Part shown: positions 16,874 to 27,318 of the stretch, piece by piece
How the letters are laid out: every line of letters begins with the position of its first letter
How positions within the stretch are numbered: position 1 is the first letter of the stretch
Source of the DNA: Leeuwenhoekiella palythoae
Lineage (GTDB): Bacteria > Bacteroidota > Bacteroidia > Flavobacteriales > Flavobacteriaceae
Direction: 5' to 3'
Length of the DNA: 64,000 nt
Assembly: GCF_900130045.1 (NCBI RefSeq)
Contig: NZ_FQXT01000001.1
Span: forward strand, 248,001 to 312,000
Notes under the pieces: model-generated
What the model saw: only the letters and a program-made list of their open reading frames with translations
Told to the model about the DNA's origin: nothing
Databases searched by the model: none
Translations under genes and position numbers: made by a program

Positions 16874-19420
16874 TTATTCTTCTTCATCAGAAGAAGGTTT
16901 ATTATTTGTTGGTTCTTCGGTAGACTCAGATGTATCTGTTGCTCCTTCCACTCCATCTAACTCTTCATCTTCAATATCATCCTCATCTTTCTTAACCTTG
17001 GTCACTGCTGCAATCGTATCACCTTTTTTAAGGTTGATAAGGCGCACTCCCTGAGTTGCACGGCCCATCACTCTTAATTCTGAAACTTCCATTCTGATGG
17101 CAATTCCAGATTTATTGATGATCATTAGATCATCTTCATCGGTAACGTTATTGATAGCAACGAGATTTCCGGTTTTTTCTGTAATAGAAATAGTCTTTAC
17201 TCCCTTTCCACCACGGTTGGTGACACGGTAGTCTTCTACCAGTGATCGCTTACCATAACCATTCTCAGAAACTACGAGAACATTAGACTCAGGATCATTT
17301 ACAGCAACCATTCCTATCACTTCATCATTATCATCTGCAAGAGTTATGCCACGCACACCTGAAGCATTTCTACCCATAGGTCTGGTTTTCTCTTCTTCAA
17401 AGCGAATGGCTTTACCAGATTTAACCGCAAGCATCACCTGGCTGTCTCCTGTAGTTAATTTTGCAGCAAGCAATTCGTCTCCATCTTTAATAGTGATTGC
17501 ATTAATCCCGTTAGTACGTGGTCTCGAGTATTGCTCTAATGAAGTTTTCTTAACCTGTCCTTTTTTAGTTGCCATAATGACATAATGACTGTTGATGTAT
17601 TCTTCATCTTTCAAATCATTAGTACAGATAAAGGCTTTCACTTTATCATCCGGCTCAATATTGATCAGGTTTTGAATTGCACGTCCTTTTGAGGTTTTGC
17701 TTCCTTCTGGAATTTCAAAAACGCGCACCCAGAAACATTTGCCTTTTTCAGTAAAGAAAATCAAATACTGATGATTAGTTCCTACAAACAGATGCTCTAA
17801 GAAATCCTCATTACGCGTGGTAGAACCTTTTTGACCTACTCCTCCTCTATTTTGGGTTTTATATTCCATTAGAGAAGTTCGCTTAACATAACCAGCGTGA
17901 GAAATAGTAAGTACTACTTTTTCATCAGGAATAAGGTCTGTGATACTAACATCACCACCAGCAATATCAATATCAGTACGGCGTTCATCACCATACTTGG
18001 CTTTAATCTCCTCAAGCTCTTCCTTAATAATATCCATTCTGCGCTCTTTGCGGGCTAGAATGTCTTTTAAGTCTTCAATGGTTTTTAAGAGCTCCTCATA
18101 TTCTTCACGTAGTTTATCCTGCTCCAGACCAGTAAGCTGTCTTAATCGCATTTCTACGATGGCACGCGCCTGAATTTCAGTAAGCTCAAAACGCTCAATT
18201 AATTTTTCACGAGCTTCTTCGGCGTTACTACTAGCACGAATCAGGGCAATAACTTCATCTATATTATCTGATGCGATTATTAATCCTTCTAAAATATGCG
18301 CGCGGTCTTCAGCCTTTTTTAATTCGTACTGGGTACGGCGAACCACTACCTCGTGACGGTGCTCCACAAAATGATGAATCATATCTTTAAGATTCAGCAT
18401 TTCTGGTCTTCCGTTAACCAATGCGATATTGTTTACGCTAAACGATGATTGTAGCGCGGTATACTTATATAAAGTGTTTAAAACGATGTTAGGAATTGCA
18501 TCACGCTTCAAAACGTATACAATACGCATTCCCTTACGGTCAGACTCATCACGTATAGAAGCGATTCCGTCGATTTTCTTCTCGTTGACAAGATCAGCGG
18601 TTTTCTTGATCATATCAGCTTTATTTACCTGATACGGAATCTCGCTAACGATGATACACTCTCTCCCTTTAACTTCTTCGATGATCGCTTTAGCTCTTAA
18701 TACCACACGGCCACGGCCCGTTTTAAAAGCTTCGCGCACCCCATCATAGCCATAGATCGTTCCTCCTGTAGGAAAATCTGGTGCTGTAATGTGCTGCATC
18801 AACTCGTCTATCTCGATATCGTTATTCTCGATGTATGCAACAGTACCATTAACAACTTCGGTAAGGTTGTGCGGAGGCATATTTGTAGCCATACCTACAG
18901 CAATACCGGATGCTCCATTTACTAAAAGCCCCGGAATACGCGTAGGTAAAACGGTAGGTTCTTTTAAAGTATCGTCAAAATTTAAGGTATGATCAACCGT
19001 ATCTTTATCAATATCTGCAAGCATTTCTTCAGAAATCTTGCGCATGCGTGCTTCGGTATAACGCATTGCTGCAGGGCTGTCACCATCTACAGACCCAAAG
19101 TTACCTTGACCATCAACCAGCATATAACGCAAGCTCCATTCCTGAGCCATACGCACCATAGTATCGTAAACCGAAGAATCCCCGTGCGGGTGGTATTTAC
19201 CTAAAACTTCCCCAACGATTCTCGCTGATTTTTTATGAGAGGTATTTGAACGAACACCCAGCTCGTGCATTCCAAATAAAACACGTCTATGTACAGGTTT
19301 TAAACCGTCGCGTACATCAGGTAATGCACGTGACACGATGACCGACATTGAGTAATCAATGTAGGCTGATTTCATTTCATCTTCAATGTTGATAGGAATT
19401 AACTTCTCTCCTTCAGCCAT
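16874..19420 (-). CDS. gyrA: DNA gyrase subunit A
   Basis: An 848-residue type IIA topoisomerase subunit that cuts and rejoins DNA during negative supercoiling with GyrB. The winged-helix region contains [17 protein letters not shown] and AMRYTEARM, with catalytic Tyr at residue 121. Ser82 and Asp86 correspond to E. coli Ser83 and Asp87, so the quinolone-pocket residues are the usual sensitive ones. A GyrA-box-like NRGGKG lies in the C-terminal beta-pinwheel, supporting gyrase rather than topoisomerase IV. The C-terminal tail is acidic (DEDDIEDEE and a final DEEE). It is divergent from clpC, with a 246-nt gap. Confidence 0.96.
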   Translation of the reverse strand: MAEGEKLIPINIEDEMKSAYIDYSMSVIVSRALPDVRDGLKPVHRRVLFGMHELGVRSNTSHKKSARIVGEVLGKYHPHGDSSVYDTMVRMAQEWSLRYMLVDGQGNFGSVDGDSPAAMRYTEARMRKISEEMLADIDKDTVDHTLNFDDTLKEPTVLPTRIPGLLVNGASGIAVGMATNMPPHNLTEVVNGTVAYIENNDIEIDELMQHITAPDFPTGGTIYGYDGVREAFKTGRGRVVLRAKAIIEEVKGRECIIVSEIPYQVNKADMIKKTADLVNEKKIDGIASIRDESDRKGMRIVYVLKRDAIPNIVLNTLYKYTALQSSFSVNNIALVNGRPEMLNLKDMIHHFVEHRHEVVVRRTQYELKKAEDRAHILEGLIIASDNIDEVIALIRASSNAEEAREKLIERFELTEIQARAIVEMRLRQLTGLEQDKLREEYEELLKTIEDLKDILARKERRMDIIKEELEEIKAKYGDERRTDIDIAGGDVSITDLIPDEKVVLTISHAGYVKRTSLMEYKTQNRGGVGQKGSTTRNEDFLEHLFVGTNHQYLIFFTEKGKCFWVRVFEIPEGSKTSKGRAIQNLINIEPDDKVKAFICTNDLKDEEYINSHYVIMATKKGQVKKTSLEQYSRPRTNGINAITIKDGDELLAAKLTTGDSQVMLAVKSGKAIRFEEEKTRPMGRNASGVRGITLADDNDEVIGMVAVNDPESNVLVVSENGYGKRSLVEDYRVTNRGGKGVKTISITEKTGNLVAINNVTDEDDLMIINKSGIAIRMEVSELRVMGRATQGVRLINLKKGDTIAAVTKVKKDEDDIEDEELDGVEGATDTSESTEEPTNNKPSSDEEE

Positions 19421-19529
19421 ATATATTTATCTTTAATTGTGGTTTAAACAGTATGGGGCAATATACGGTTTTCTTGTCTGTTTTCGCCGTTTGGCGCCGC
19501 ATCCCATCCTGCTTTTTATTAACAAAAAT

Positions 19530-19587
19530 TAGTTTTGGTTTTTGATAAGTATGCTTAACTTCCATTGTGTCTTTGAAAGTAATTTTG
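19530..19587 (+). promoter_or_regulatory. Candidate clpC promoter elements
   Basis: The 246-nt gyrA/clpC gap holds three -7-like boxes on the plus strand: TAGTTTTG (19530-19537), TGTCTTTG (19568-19575; one mismatch, with TTTG at 19541-19544 placed 23 nt upstream) and TAATTTTG (19580-19587). The second has the best -33 partner. I saw no convincing gyrA promoter and no CtsR-type direct repeats in the gap. Confidence 0.35.
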
Positions 19588-19666
19588 TCAATTTACTTAC
19601 AAAGTAATCAACGGAACGGTTTTTGACCTATTATTACCAAAAACCTAAGAAAAGATTGGAGCGTTT

Positions 19667-22213
19667 ATGGATGATAATTTTTCCCCTCGAGTTAAAGATG
19701 TTATAGCCTATAGTAAAGAAGAAGCTTTGCGTTTAGGACACGATTTTATAGGAACCGAACATTTAATGTTAGGTTTATTACGTGACGGAAGCGGCAAAGC
19801 CATCGAGATTTTACAGGCGTTAGATGTAGACTTAAGCCACTTAAGGCGCAAAGTTGAAATTCTTAGTCCGGCGAATCCGGGTTCTGGCTTAGCCAGCAAT
19901 GAGAAGAAAAATCTACATCTTACCAGACAGGCAGAGCGTGCTTTAAAAACAACTTTTTTAGAAGCTAAACTTTTTCAGAGTTCTTCTATTAACACGGCGC
20001 ATCTTTTACTTTGTGTTTTACGCAACGAGAATGATCCTACAACCAAGTTGCTTAACAAACTCAAAGTGGATTATGACAACGTAAAAGATCAATTTAAACT
20101 TATGATGACAAGCGACGACGATTATATAGAGCCTATTAAAAATGAATCTTTCAGTGAAGATGACAGCACAGCAGAATCTTCTAAGGAAAATCCATTTAAT
20201 GCTCCCGGAAATAAATCAAACAAAAAATCTAAAACACCTGTTTTAGATAACTTCGGTCGTGATCTTACCGCAATGGCTGAAGAAGATAAACTCGATCCGG
20301 TAGTGGGTCGAGAAAAAGAAATAGAACGTGTTTCTCAAATTTTGAGTAGACGTAAGAAAAACAATCCGCTGCTTATTGGTGAGCCTGGTGTGGGTAAATC
20401 AGCAATTGCTGAAGGGCTTGCGCTACGTATTGTAAAACGTAAGGTTTCTCGTATACTTTTTGATAAGCGCGTGGTTACATTAGATCTTGCAAGCTTAGTT
20501 GCAGGTACTAAATACCGCGGTCAGTTTGAAGAGCGTATGAAAGCCGTAATGAATGAATTAGAAAAAAATTCTGATATTATTCTGTTCATCGATGAGATCC
20601 ATACCATTGTTGGTGCCGGTGGCGCAACAGGATCTTTAGACGCGAGTAATATGTTTAAACCGGCTCTTGCACGTGGAGAAATTCAATGCATCGGTGCAAC
20701 TACTCTTGATGAATATCGCCAGTATATCGAGAAAGATGGTGCTTTAGAGCGTCGTTTTCAGAAAGTGATCGTAGAGCCTACAAATATTGATGAGACTGTT
20801 GAAATCCTAAATAACATTAAGGATAAATACGAGGATCATCATAATGTAATTTACACACCCGAAGCGATAAAAGCTTGTGTTACGCTTACCAATAGATATA
20901 TGACTGATCGTTTTCTGCCGGACAAAGCTATTGATGCTTTAGACGAAGCAGGATCACGTGTGCATATTGTGAATATTGATGTTCCTAAAAAGATTCTTGA
21001 TCTGGAGCGTCAGTTAGAAGAAGTACGTGAGCGCAAAAATTCTGTGGTTAAAAAACAGAAATATGAAGAAGCTGCAAAGCTGCGAGATGATGAAAAAAAT
21101 CTTGAAAAAGAACTTGCCGTTGCTCAGCAAAACTGGGAAGAAGATTCTAAGCAACATCGAGAAACAGTAACTGAAGATAATGTTGCTGATGTGGTTTCTA
21201 TGATGTCTGGAATCCCGGTAAATCGTATCGCTAAAACCGAAAGTAACAAGTTGGCCGAATTACCAAAATCAATAAAATCTAAAGTTATTGGTCAAGATGA
21301 TGCGGTAGCCAAAGTTGCAAAAGCAATACAGCGTAACCGCGCAGGTTTGAAAGATCCGCAGAAGCCAATTGGTTCTTTTATCTTCCTTGGTCAAACAGGT
21401 GTGGGTAAAACACAATTAGCTAAGATTCTTGCTACAGAATTATTTGATAATGAAGATTCTTTAGTACGCATCGATATGAGTGAGTATATGGAGAAGTTCG
21501 CTGTTTCTCGCTTAATTGGTGCACCTCCGGGATACGTAGGTTATGAAGAAGGCGGTCAGTTGACTGAGAAAGTGCGAAGAAAACCGTATTCAGTAATTCT
21601 TCTTGATGAGATCGAAAAAGCGCATCCTGACGTATTTAATATGTTGCTTCAAGTGCTTGATGATGGCTATATCACAGATTCTCTAGGTCGCAAGATCGAC
21701 TTTAGAAACACGGTGATCATCATGACTTCAAATATTGGAGCACGTAAGCTAAAAGACTTTGGACAAGGCGTAGGTTTTGGTACCGCTGCCCGTAAGGAAC
21801 AAGCCGAAGAAAATGCAAAAGGCATTATACAACAAGCATTAAAGAAGGCTTTTGCTCCAGAATTTTTAAATCGTGTGGATGACGTAATTGTTTTCAATGC
21901 TCTTGATCGTAAAGAAATTCACCAGATCATTGATATCGAATTGAAGAAACTGTATGCGCGAATTGAAACGCTTGGCTATCACTTAAAATTAAGTGACAAA
22001 GCTAAAGACTTCATTAGCGATAAAGGTTTTGACAAGGAGTATGGTGCCCGACCTTTAAAGCGTGCAATTCAGAAGTACATTGAGGATGCTTTAGCTGAAG
22101 AAATCATCACTTCAAATATTAGTGAAGGAGATCGCATTTTTATGGATCTTGAAGATGGCAAAGAAGAACTGAGCATTTCAATAGAAAAAACTGAAAATTC
22201 TGCGCAGTCCTAA
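19667..22213 (+). CDS. clpC: ATP-dependent Clp protease ATP-binding subunit ClpC
   Basis: An 848-residue Hsp100 unfoldase that feeds substrates to ClpP. The N-terminal domain has two Clp-N repeats (FIGTEHLMLGLLRDGSG and INTAHLLLCVLRNENDP). The first AAA+ domain has Walker A GEPGVGKSA near residue 240 and LFIDEIHTIVGAG; the middle region carries a UVR-like KQKYEEAAKLRDDEKNLEKEL; the second AAA+ domain has GQTGVGKTQ near residue 575, MSEYMEKFAVSRLIGAPPGYVGYEEGG and an arginine-rich C-terminal D2 small domain. Presence of both the UVR segment and Clp-N marks ClpC rather than ClpA or ClpB. It is monocistronic, ending at a strong terminator. Confidence 0.95.
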   Translation: MDDNFSPRVKDVIAYSKEEALRLGHDFIGTEHLMLGLLRDGSGKAIEILQALDVDLSHLRRKVEILSPANPGSGLASNEKKNLHLTRQAERALKTTFLEAKLFQSSSINTAHLLLCVLRNENDPTTKLLNKLKVDYDNVKDQFKLMMTSDDDYIEPIKNESFSEDDSTAESSKENPFNAPGNKSNKKSKTPVLDNFGRDLTAMAEEDKLDPVVGREKEIERVSQILSRRKKNNPLLIGEPGVGKSAIAEGLALRIVKRKVSRILFDKRVVTLDLASLVAGTKYRGQFEERMKAVMNELEKNSDIILFIDEIHTIVGAGGATGSLDASNMFKPALARGEIQCIGATTLDEYRQYIEKDGALERRFQKVIVEPTNIDETVEILNNIKDKYEDHHNVIYTPEAIKACVTLTNRYMTDRFLPDKAIDALDEAGSRVHIVNIDVPKKILDLERQLEEVRERKNSVVKKQKYEEAAKLRDDEKNLEKELAVAQQNWEEDSKQHRETVTEDNVADVVSMMSGIPVNRIAKTESNKLAELPKSIKSKVIGQDDAVAKVAKAIQRNRAGLKDPQKPIGSFIFLGQTGVGKTQLAKILATELFDNEDSLVRIDMSEYMEKFAVSRLIGAPPGYVGYEEGGQLTEKVRRKPYSVILLDEIEKAHPDVFNMLLQVLDDGYITDSLGRKIDFRNTVIIMTSNIGARKLKDFGQGVGFGTAARKEQAEENAKGIIQQALKKAFAPEFLNRVDDVIVFNALDRKEIHQIIDIELKKLYARIETLGYHLKLSDKAKDFISDKGFDKEYGARPLKRAIQKYIEDALAEEIITSNISEGDRIFMDLEDGKEELSISIEKTENSAQS

Positions 22214-22236
22214 AAATTGTCGAAACATTAACTCTC

Positions 22237-22266
22237 AAAAGCCGCTCATACGCGGCTTTTTTTATA
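22237..22266 (+). terminator. Intrinsic terminator of clpC
   Basis: Stem AAAAGCCGC / GCGGCTTTT around a 6-nt loop, followed by further T residues; it starts 24 nt after the clpC stop. Confidence 0.9.
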
Positions 22267-22297
22267 GCTTAGTTATTGAATATTAGGAGAATATATT

Positions 22298-22678
22298 TTG
22301 AAAATCGAAAAACGTCTTGATTTAGGTATTGGTGTAATTGAATTCACTAAGAACATCGCTATGGGTTATGTAAACCCTAGTGTAAATTTTGATGATAAAG
22401 AGCGTAAAGCATTTCTAGAAGCTTGCTTAAAGCACTTTGACGGGAAGCCTTTTGGTTATATTTCGGTAAGGAAACATAGTTACAGCATCAATCCTTTAAT
22501 ATATACGCAGCTAAACACCGTTGAATCTCTGAAAGCTTTTGCAATCGTACCTTTTTCAAAACTAAGTAAAGATATAGCCAAGATCGAAGGTAAATTTTAT
22601 CACAATCCGTTTGGAATTTTTGACGACCTGGAGGAAGCTGTGAAATGGATGGAAGAAAAAATTGAGGAAGCATCTTAG
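22298..22678 (+). CDS. Small SpoIIAA/STAS-like protein
   Basis: A 126-residue soluble protein that uses a TTG start (22298). The layout is alpha/beta: an N-terminal strand pair (KIEKRLDLGIGVIEFTKNIA), a helix with DDKERKAFLEACLKHF, GKPFGYISVRK, and a C-terminal helix ending FDDLEEAVKWMEEK. The FDDLEEAVKWM ending and overall length resemble SpoIIAA-like or STAS/SEC14-like single-domain proteins common in flavobacteria, but I do not recognise a functional motif. It has its own terminators on both sides and so is monocistronic. Confidence 0.65.
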   Translation: MKIEKRLDLGIGVIEFTKNIAMGYVNPSVNFDDKERKAFLEACLKHFDGKPFGYISVRKHSYSINPLIYTQLNTVESLKAFAIVPFSKLSKDIAKIEGKFYHNPFGIFDDLEEAVKWMEEKIEEAS

Positions 22679-22693
22679 TGCAACTCATCCGCA

Positions 22694-22730
22694 TAAAAAA
22701 AAGCGACGTTGTTACGTCGCTCTTTTTATT
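22694..22730. terminator. Bidirectional intrinsic terminator
   Basis: Stem AGCGACGT (22702-22709), loop TGTT, ACGTCGCT (22714-22721), with A-run before and T-run after. It serves the plus-strand small protein and the convergent minus-strand membrane protein, whose stop codon abuts it. Confidence 0.9.
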
Positions 22731-23038
22731 TATCGATTCACTTTAATAGGTATCGTTTTTAAATTTCTTTTAGGTTCTGAACTTAAAAGATACGTGTAAA
22801 TCCACATCAATGTAAATGATGGAATTATATCTGTAAAAGGTAATAGCTCCTCAATAAATACTAAAATGGATGCGAATTTCCCGTTTCTACCGGGATACAT
22901 TTTAGTCATTTGTTTTGCAGCAACCGGAGCCCAAGCTAAATCTAAAAAAGGCCCAACTACCGGTATTGCCATGGTAAGCATTCCTATCGCATCAAAAAAC
23001 AAACCCTTGAAAAGCAAATTATAATTTAAAGTTCTCAT
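22730..23038 (-). CDS. Small membrane protein of unknown function
   Basis: A 102-residue protein with two likely membrane segments: about residues 12-36 (FFDAIGMLTMAIPVVGPFLDLAW) and 57-88 (ILVFIEELLPFTDIIPSFTLMWIY). Between them is a short basic loop with AAKQMTKMYPGRNGK, and the tail is basic. I do not recognise the family; the FTDIIPSFTLMW motif looks conserved-type. It is on the minus strand 94 nt after folE and may be the last gene of the msrA-folE transcript. Confidence 0.65.
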   Translation of the reverse strand: MRTLNYNLLFKGLFFDAIGMLTMAIPVVGPFLDLAWAPVAAKQMTKMYPGRNGKFASILVFIEELLPFTDIIPSFTLMWIYTYLLSSEPKRNLKTIPIKVNR

Positions 23039-23132
23039 AGTATCAATTTTAAATTGGGTTAAAATATTTGACCCTAAACGCAGTTGTCAAATCTCTGGTA
23101 ATCAATTTCAATAGAGCAAATAACCTGCCAAA

Positions 23133-23732
23133 CTAACTAAGATCTGAACCTATGAGTTTTAAAAACTCATTGCGTGTTTCATTATGCTCAAATTGACCTC
23201 TAAATCCTGATGTTGTCGTGGTTGAATTTTGCTTCTGCACCCCGCGCATCATCATACACATGTGCGAAGCTTCGATAACCACGGCAACACCCTGAGGCTT
23301 CAAGGTGGTATTTATACATTCTAAAATATCGTGCGTAAGACGCTCCTGAACTTGCAACCTTCTTGAGAATACATCTACTACGCGTGGTAATTTACTCAGG
23401 CCCACAATATGACCGTTAGGAATATAAGCTATATGAGCTTTTCCAAAGAAGGGTAACAAATGGTGCTCACAAAGGGAATACAACTCAATGTTTTTTACGA
23501 TGACCATTTCGTTATAATCCTCCTTAAACATAGCTCCTTTTAAAATTTCACTAGCGTCCATATCATAACCGCTGGTTAAATACATCATGGCTTTGGCCGC
23601 ACGTTCAGGAGTTTTAACAATGCCCTCTCGGTTTACGTCTTCTCCAAGATCTGAAATGATCGCTTTGTATCTATCTTTGACATCATCTTGCACACTGATA
23701 TTATATTCTTCAAATTTTCTATAGGGAGCCAT
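23133..23732 (-). CDS. folE: GTP cyclohydrolase I
   Basis: A 199-residue enzyme that converts GTP to 7,8-dihydroneopterin triphosphate, the first step of folate and pterin synthesis. Zinc and active-site motifs are clear: [44 protein letters not shown] and [15 protein letters not shown]. Length is standard for the type IA enzyme. It starts 15 nt after msrA on the minus strand, indicating cotranscription. Confidence 0.97.
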   Translation of the reverse strand: MAPYRKFEEYNISVQDDVKDRYKAIISDLGEDVNREGIVKTPERAAKAMMYLTSGYDMDASEILKGAMFKEDYNEMVIVKNIELYSLCEHHLLPFFGKAHIAYIPNGHIVGLSKLPRVVDVFSRRLQVQERLTHDILECINTTLKPQGVAVVIEASHMCMMMRGVQKQNSTTTTSGFRGQFEHNETRNEFLKLIGSDLS

Positions 23733-23747
23733 AAATGCTTGTTTTAT

Positions 23748-24284
23748 TTAAAGATACACCTCTTGTAATTTATCTTGGTATAGCTTCTTTATTTTATTGA
23801 CTTTAGGATTGATTATAAATTGACAATACCCTTGTTCTGTATGCTTGTTGTAAAAAGAGTGATGCTCTTCTTCTGCGATATAAAAAGGTTTTGCCGGGGT
23901 AACTTCGGTTACAATTTTTGCATCAAAAACAGCTTGCTCGTCAAGATACGCAATATAATCCTCTGCTTGTTGACGCTGTTCTTCATTATGATAGAAAATC
24001 GCGCTTCGGTACTGTGTTCCTACGTCATTACCTTGTCTATTTAAAGTGGTAGGGTCGTGTGTGGTAAAAAACACTTCTAGCAATTCTTGATAGCTGATGA
24101 TCTCTGGATCATAATCAAACTGAATTCCTTCAGCGTGGCCGGTTCTGCCCTGACATACTTCACGATACGGCGGATTTTTAATCGTCCCACCGGTATAACC
24201 ACTTTTTACATTATAAATTCCTTTAAAGCGTTGAAAAACCGCTTCGGTGCACCAAAAGCAACCGTTAGCGAAAGTAGCTTTCAT
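23748..24284 (-). CDS. msrA: Peptide-methionine (S)-S-oxide reductase
   Basis: An MsrA of about 178 residues that repairs methionine sulfoxide. I choose the ATG whose complement is at 24282-24284, giving MKATFANGCFWCTEAVF with catalytic Cys9 in GCFWC, the usual N-terminus; the ATG at 24299 would add five residues and would leave almost no leader after the nearby promoter box. Other family motifs are SGYTGG, GHAEGIQFDYDP, TTHDPTTLNRQGNDVGTQYRS and HEEYYNK-like HSFYNKHTEQGYCQ. It heads a minus-strand pair with folE. Confidence 0.95.
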   Translation of the reverse strand: MKATFANGCFWCTEAVFQRFKGIYNVKSGYTGGTIKNPPYREVCQGRTGHAEGIQFDYDPEIISYQELLEVFFTTHDPTTLNRQGNDVGTQYRSAIFYHNEEQRQQAEDYIAYLDEQAVFDAKIVTEVTPAKPFYIAEEEHHSFYNKHTEQGYCQFIINPKVNKIKKLYQDKLQEVYL

Positions 24285-24306
24285 CAAATTTTCTTTCATA
24301 GCATAA

Positions 24307-24335
24307 CAAATTTAGAATCTCCTTTTTAACTCAAG
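24307..24335 (-). promoter_or_regulatory. Candidate msrA-folE promoter
   Basis: On the minus strand TAAATTTG (24314 down to 24307) matches TAnnTTTG, with CTTG (24335-24332) 17 nt upstream. It fits best with translation from the internal msrA start at 24284. Confidence 0.45.
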
Positions 24336-24424
24336 CCCTGTTTAACCTTTTGTTAATACATTTGCTCAAATCATTAAACAAAAACTAATTTTAAGTGCAA
24401 AGATGCAGATCTTTTATACTGTAG

Positions 24425-24432
24425 TATCTTTG
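24425..24432 (+). promoter_or_regulatory. Candidate -7 box of the lolD-like gene
   Basis: TATCTTTG matches TAnnTTTG exactly; a start near 24438 would leave a leader of about 93 nt. No well-spaced -33 TTTG is seen. Confidence 0.4.
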
Positions 24433-24439
24433 AATCTTG

Positions 24440-24509
24440 TTGCTTAAAGTCAAAAACGAGATATAATTTTAAGCAAGCAAGTAGTCGTAAACCTCAACAC
24501 CGGCTTACG
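24440..24509 (+). promoter_or_regulatory. Two hairpins in the predicted lolD-like 5' leader
   Basis: TTGCTTAAA (24440-24448) pairs perfectly with TTTAAGCAA (24468-24476); a second stem CGTAAACC (24486-24493) / GGCTTACG (24502-24509) pairs with one A/C mismatch. Both fall between the predicted start and the ATG at 24531. Function unknown. Confidence 0.4.
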
Positions 24510-24530
24510 TAGCTCACAAGTTCACACATT

Positions 24531-25193
24531 ATGATAAAAGCTGAAAATATATACAAATCTTACGGTGATGTTCAGGTCTTAAAAGGCGTAGATCTTTTAA
24601 TTGAAAATGGTGAGGTAGTCTCAGTAGTTGGTGCCAGTGGTGCCGGAAAAACCACCTTGCTTCAAATTTTAGGAACCTTAGACCGTGCAGATAAAAAGGC
24701 AAACACTTCACTCCAAATTAATGATACGCAAATTGCTAACCTTAACGAAAAAGAGCTGAGTAAATTCCGTAATCTAAATATTGGGTTTATTTTTCAGTTT
24801 CATCAATTACTACCTGAATTCACTGCTTTAGAAAACGTGTGTATTCCGGCTTTTATCGCAAAGAAAAGTAAAGAGGAGGCAGAAGCTAAAGCAAAAGAAT
24901 TACTAAGTTTTCTAGGTCTCAGCCATCGCATTCATCATAAGCCCGGAGCACTCTCCGGAGGTGAACAACAACGAGTGGCTGTTGCGCGTTCTTTAATAAA
25001 CGAGCCTGCACTCATTCTCGCCGATGAACCTTCTGGTAATTTAGATAGTGAATCTGCTGAAAATTTGCACCAACTCTTTTTTAAGCTGCGCGACACTTAT
25101 AATCAAACTTTTGTAATCGTAACGCATAACGAAGATCTTGCCGCAATGGCTGATCGCAAACTTACTATGGTAGATGGCAAAATCATCTCTTAG
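24531..25193 (+). CDS. ABC transporter ATP-binding protein, LolD-like
   Basis: A 220-residue ATPase of the LolD/MacB class. Walker A is GASGAGKTT near residues 34-42, the signature is [13 protein letters not shown] near 141, and Walker B is LILADEPSG. The [20 protein letters not shown] segment is typical of lipoprotein-release ATPases (LolD), which drive transfer of outer-membrane lipoproteins with LolC/E permeases. No permease is adjacent, which is common in Bacteroidota, so the lipoprotein-release role is an inference from sequence class. Its 3' end overlaps the next gene by 20 nt. Confidence 0.88.
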   Translation: MIKAENIYKSYGDVQVLKGVDLLIENGEVVSVVGASGAGKTTLLQILGTLDRADKKANTSLQINDTQIANLNEKELSKFRNLNIGFIFQFHQLLPEFTALENVCIPAFIAKKSKEEAEAKAKELLSFLGLSHRIHHKPGALSGGEQQRVAVARSLINEPALILADEPSGNLDSESAENLHQLFFKLRDTYNQTFVIVTHNEDLAAMADRKLTMVDGKIIS

Positions 25194-25965
25194 ACTCAAG
25201 AAAAGCGAACTCAAAGAATTTTTAGACGAAAAAGCTGCACTCTACGAGAGTCCCAAATTTATTGGTACAGACCCAATACAGATTCCGCATCAATTCAGTA
25301 AAAAAGAAGATATAGAGATCATAGGCTTTCTTGTGGCGACGATTGCCTGGGGTAACCGTAAAAGCATAATTAAAAATGGTAATAGCCTTGTTGAATTGTT
25401 AGACAACAGTCCGTATGATTTTGTATTGAACCATACCGAGCAGGATCTTGAGCGTTTACAGCACTTTGTACACCGCACCTTTAATGGAAACGACTTGATT
25501 ACTTTTATTAAAGGTCTACAACATATTTACACCAATCATTTGGGTCTTGAAGCTATTTTTAGTGGTTATGTTATGAATAACGAACTGCAAACTGCAATTC
25601 ATCACTTTAAAAAACATTTTTTTGAAATTGAACACGAGCCCCGTACGCTAAAGCACGTGAGCGATCCATTAAAAAAATCTGCCGCAAAACGCATCAATAT
25701 GTTTCTGCGCTGGATGGTAAGGCCTAACACCGCAGGTGTAGATTTTGGCATTTGGTCAAGTTTGTCTCCTGCATTTCTTTCGTGCCCCTTAGATGTACAT
25801 TCCGGGCGGGTTGCGCGCCAATTAGGATTATTAAAACGAAAGCAAAACGACGCGATCGCTTTGGCAGAACTCGACAAACAATTAAGACGCTTAGACCCTA
25901 TTGATCCTGTAAAATATGATTTCGCCTTATTCGGACTTAGCGCTTTTGAAAAAGATTTATTTTAG
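25174..25965 (+). CDS. TIGR02757 family protein
   Basis: A 263-residue soluble protein matching the TIGR02757 (DUF2400) family by its [20 protein letters not shown]-terminus, [60 protein letters not shown] and [20 protein letters not shown] motifs. The [12 protein letters not shown] segment recalls helix-hairpin DNA-glycosylase-like folds, but the function is not established. The ATG at 25174 overlaps the end of the LolD-like gene, implying coupled translation. Confidence 0.9.
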   Translation: MAKSSLRLKKSELKEFLDEKAALYESPKFIGTDPIQIPHQFSKKEDIEIIGFLVATIAWGNRKSIIKNGNSLVELLDNSPYDFVLNHTEQDLERLQHFVHRTFNGNDLITFIKGLQHIYTNHLGLEAIFSGYVMNNELQTAIHHFKKHFFEIEHEPRTLKHVSDPLKKSAAKRINMFLRWMVRPNTAGVDFGIWSSLSPAFLSCPLDVHSGRVARQLGLLKRKQNDAIALAELDKQLRRLDPIDPVKYDFALFGLSAFEKDLF

Positions 25966-26065
25966 AACACTATAATTATTTTTATAAACAATATTCCTGA
26001 TTGGATTTTTTCATCAGAATAGTGTATTTTAGACCGTTGCTAAAGAGCACAATACCCACCAACTT

Positions 26066-27277
26066 ATGCAGAAACCAGCACTACCCGCTAATGAACAAAT
26101 TCGCCTTTCAGAGTTGAGGCAGTTGGCGTTGTTACATACCGAACCTGATCCTAATTACGACACGATAACGCGTTTGGCTGCTGCGATCTGTGAAGTGCCT
26201 ATTGCTTTGGTTTCGTTAATTGATGCGGACAAACAATGGTTTAAAGCAAAAATAGGTTGGGATCTTTGTGACACCGCTAGAGATATTTCATTTTGTGCTC
26301 ACGCAATTCTTCAGCCTCGCGAGATCACCATTATTCCTGATTCTCGCTTAGACGAGCGTTTTAAAGGAAACCCTTTATTAACCTCAGATTATCCCGTGAT
26401 CTTTTACGCCGGTGTACCGCTCTTATCAAAAACAGGAAATCCTATAGGTACGTTATGCATTATTGATCATAAGCCTAGAAATCTTTCCGAAGCACAAATA
26501 AGCGCTCTTAAAGATCTCGCCTTGCAAGTTGAAAACCTTTTTGAGCTTAGACGTAGCAATTTGCAACTGCAAGAGGTTGAACAATTATTGACAAAGAAAA
26601 ATGAGCAATTAAAAAAGTTTGCCGGAACGGTTTCGCACGACATGAAAATGCCTTTAGCTAATATGATCGTCACGACTGATATTCTTCGGGCTAAATACGC
26701 TCCTAAACTTGATGCGCAAGGCATAGATTACTTGTCCTATTTAAAACAGTCCTCATTTTCGCTTAGTGATTATATTGACAATTTGCTATCGTATTATGAG
26801 AGTGAAGAGCTTCAGGTTAAAAACTTAGAAAAATTTGATCTACATCATCTGCTGGAAGAGATTATCGATTTGCTTAAAATAAGTGAAGACTACATTATCA
26901 ATTTACCCGAATCTGGAATTGAACTGAACAGCAGCAAATCTGCAGTACAACAAATTCTTCTGAATCTCATCACTAACAGTTTAAAGTACAACGACAAAGA
27001 AACCGGTATCATAACCATCAACAGTGTTGAGGATCACGCTTATTATTACATACAAATAAGTGACAACGGTAAGGGCATTGCAGCAGATAAGTTAGATTCT
27101 ATTTTTGACTTATTCAGTATTGCTTCAGAAACTGATAATAAAGGAAAAAAAGGTAACGGAATTGGCCTTTCTACGGTGCGTAATCTTGTGCATTCTTTAG
27201 GTGGAATTATAAGTGTGAGCAGTACCGAAGGGGAAGGAGCTACATTTGACTTTACGATTCAAAAAGTAAGTGCCTAA
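26066..27277 (+). CDS. Soluble GAF-domain sensor histidine kinase (first of a tandem pair)
   Basis: A 403-residue kinase with no membrane segment. A GAF domain (about residues 20-165) ends with FYAGVPLLSKTGNPIGTLCIID; a short coiled linker follows; the phosphoacceptor H-box is VSHDMKMPLAN with His near 191; the ATPase domain has N-box LLNLITNSLKYNDKE near 300, DNGKGI and GNGIGLSTVRNL. It should autophosphorylate on His and pass phosphate to a response regulator, but none is adjacent. The signal sensed by GAF is unknown. A close paralogue follows after 41 nt. Confidence 0.93.
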   Translation: MQKPALPANEQIRLSELRQLALLHTEPDPNYDTITRLAAAICEVPIALVSLIDADKQWFKAKIGWDLCDTARDISFCAHAILQPREITIIPDSRLDERFKGNPLLTSDYPVIFYAGVPLLSKTGNPIGTLCIIDHKPRNLSEAQISALKDLALQVENLFELRRSNLQLQEVEQLLTKKNEQLKKFAGTVSHDMKMPLANMIVTTDILRAKYAPKLDAQGIDYLSYLKQSSFSLSDYIDNLLSYYESEELQVKNLEKFDLHHLLEEIIDLLKISEDYIINLPESGIELNSSKSAVQQILLNLITNSLKYNDKETGIITINSVEDHAYYYIQISDNGKGIAADKLDSIFDLFSIASETDNKGKKGNGIGLSTVRNLVHSLGGIISVSSTEGEGATFDFTIQKVSA

Positions 27278-27318
27278 CACGGACTTTCAATTAAGTTAAA
27301 TGCTTATATTTATAAGCA

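Noticed and set aside
19421-19666. CtsR/CIRCE-like operators controlling clpC
   Set aside because: No matching direct or inverted repeats were visible; only promoter-like boxes.
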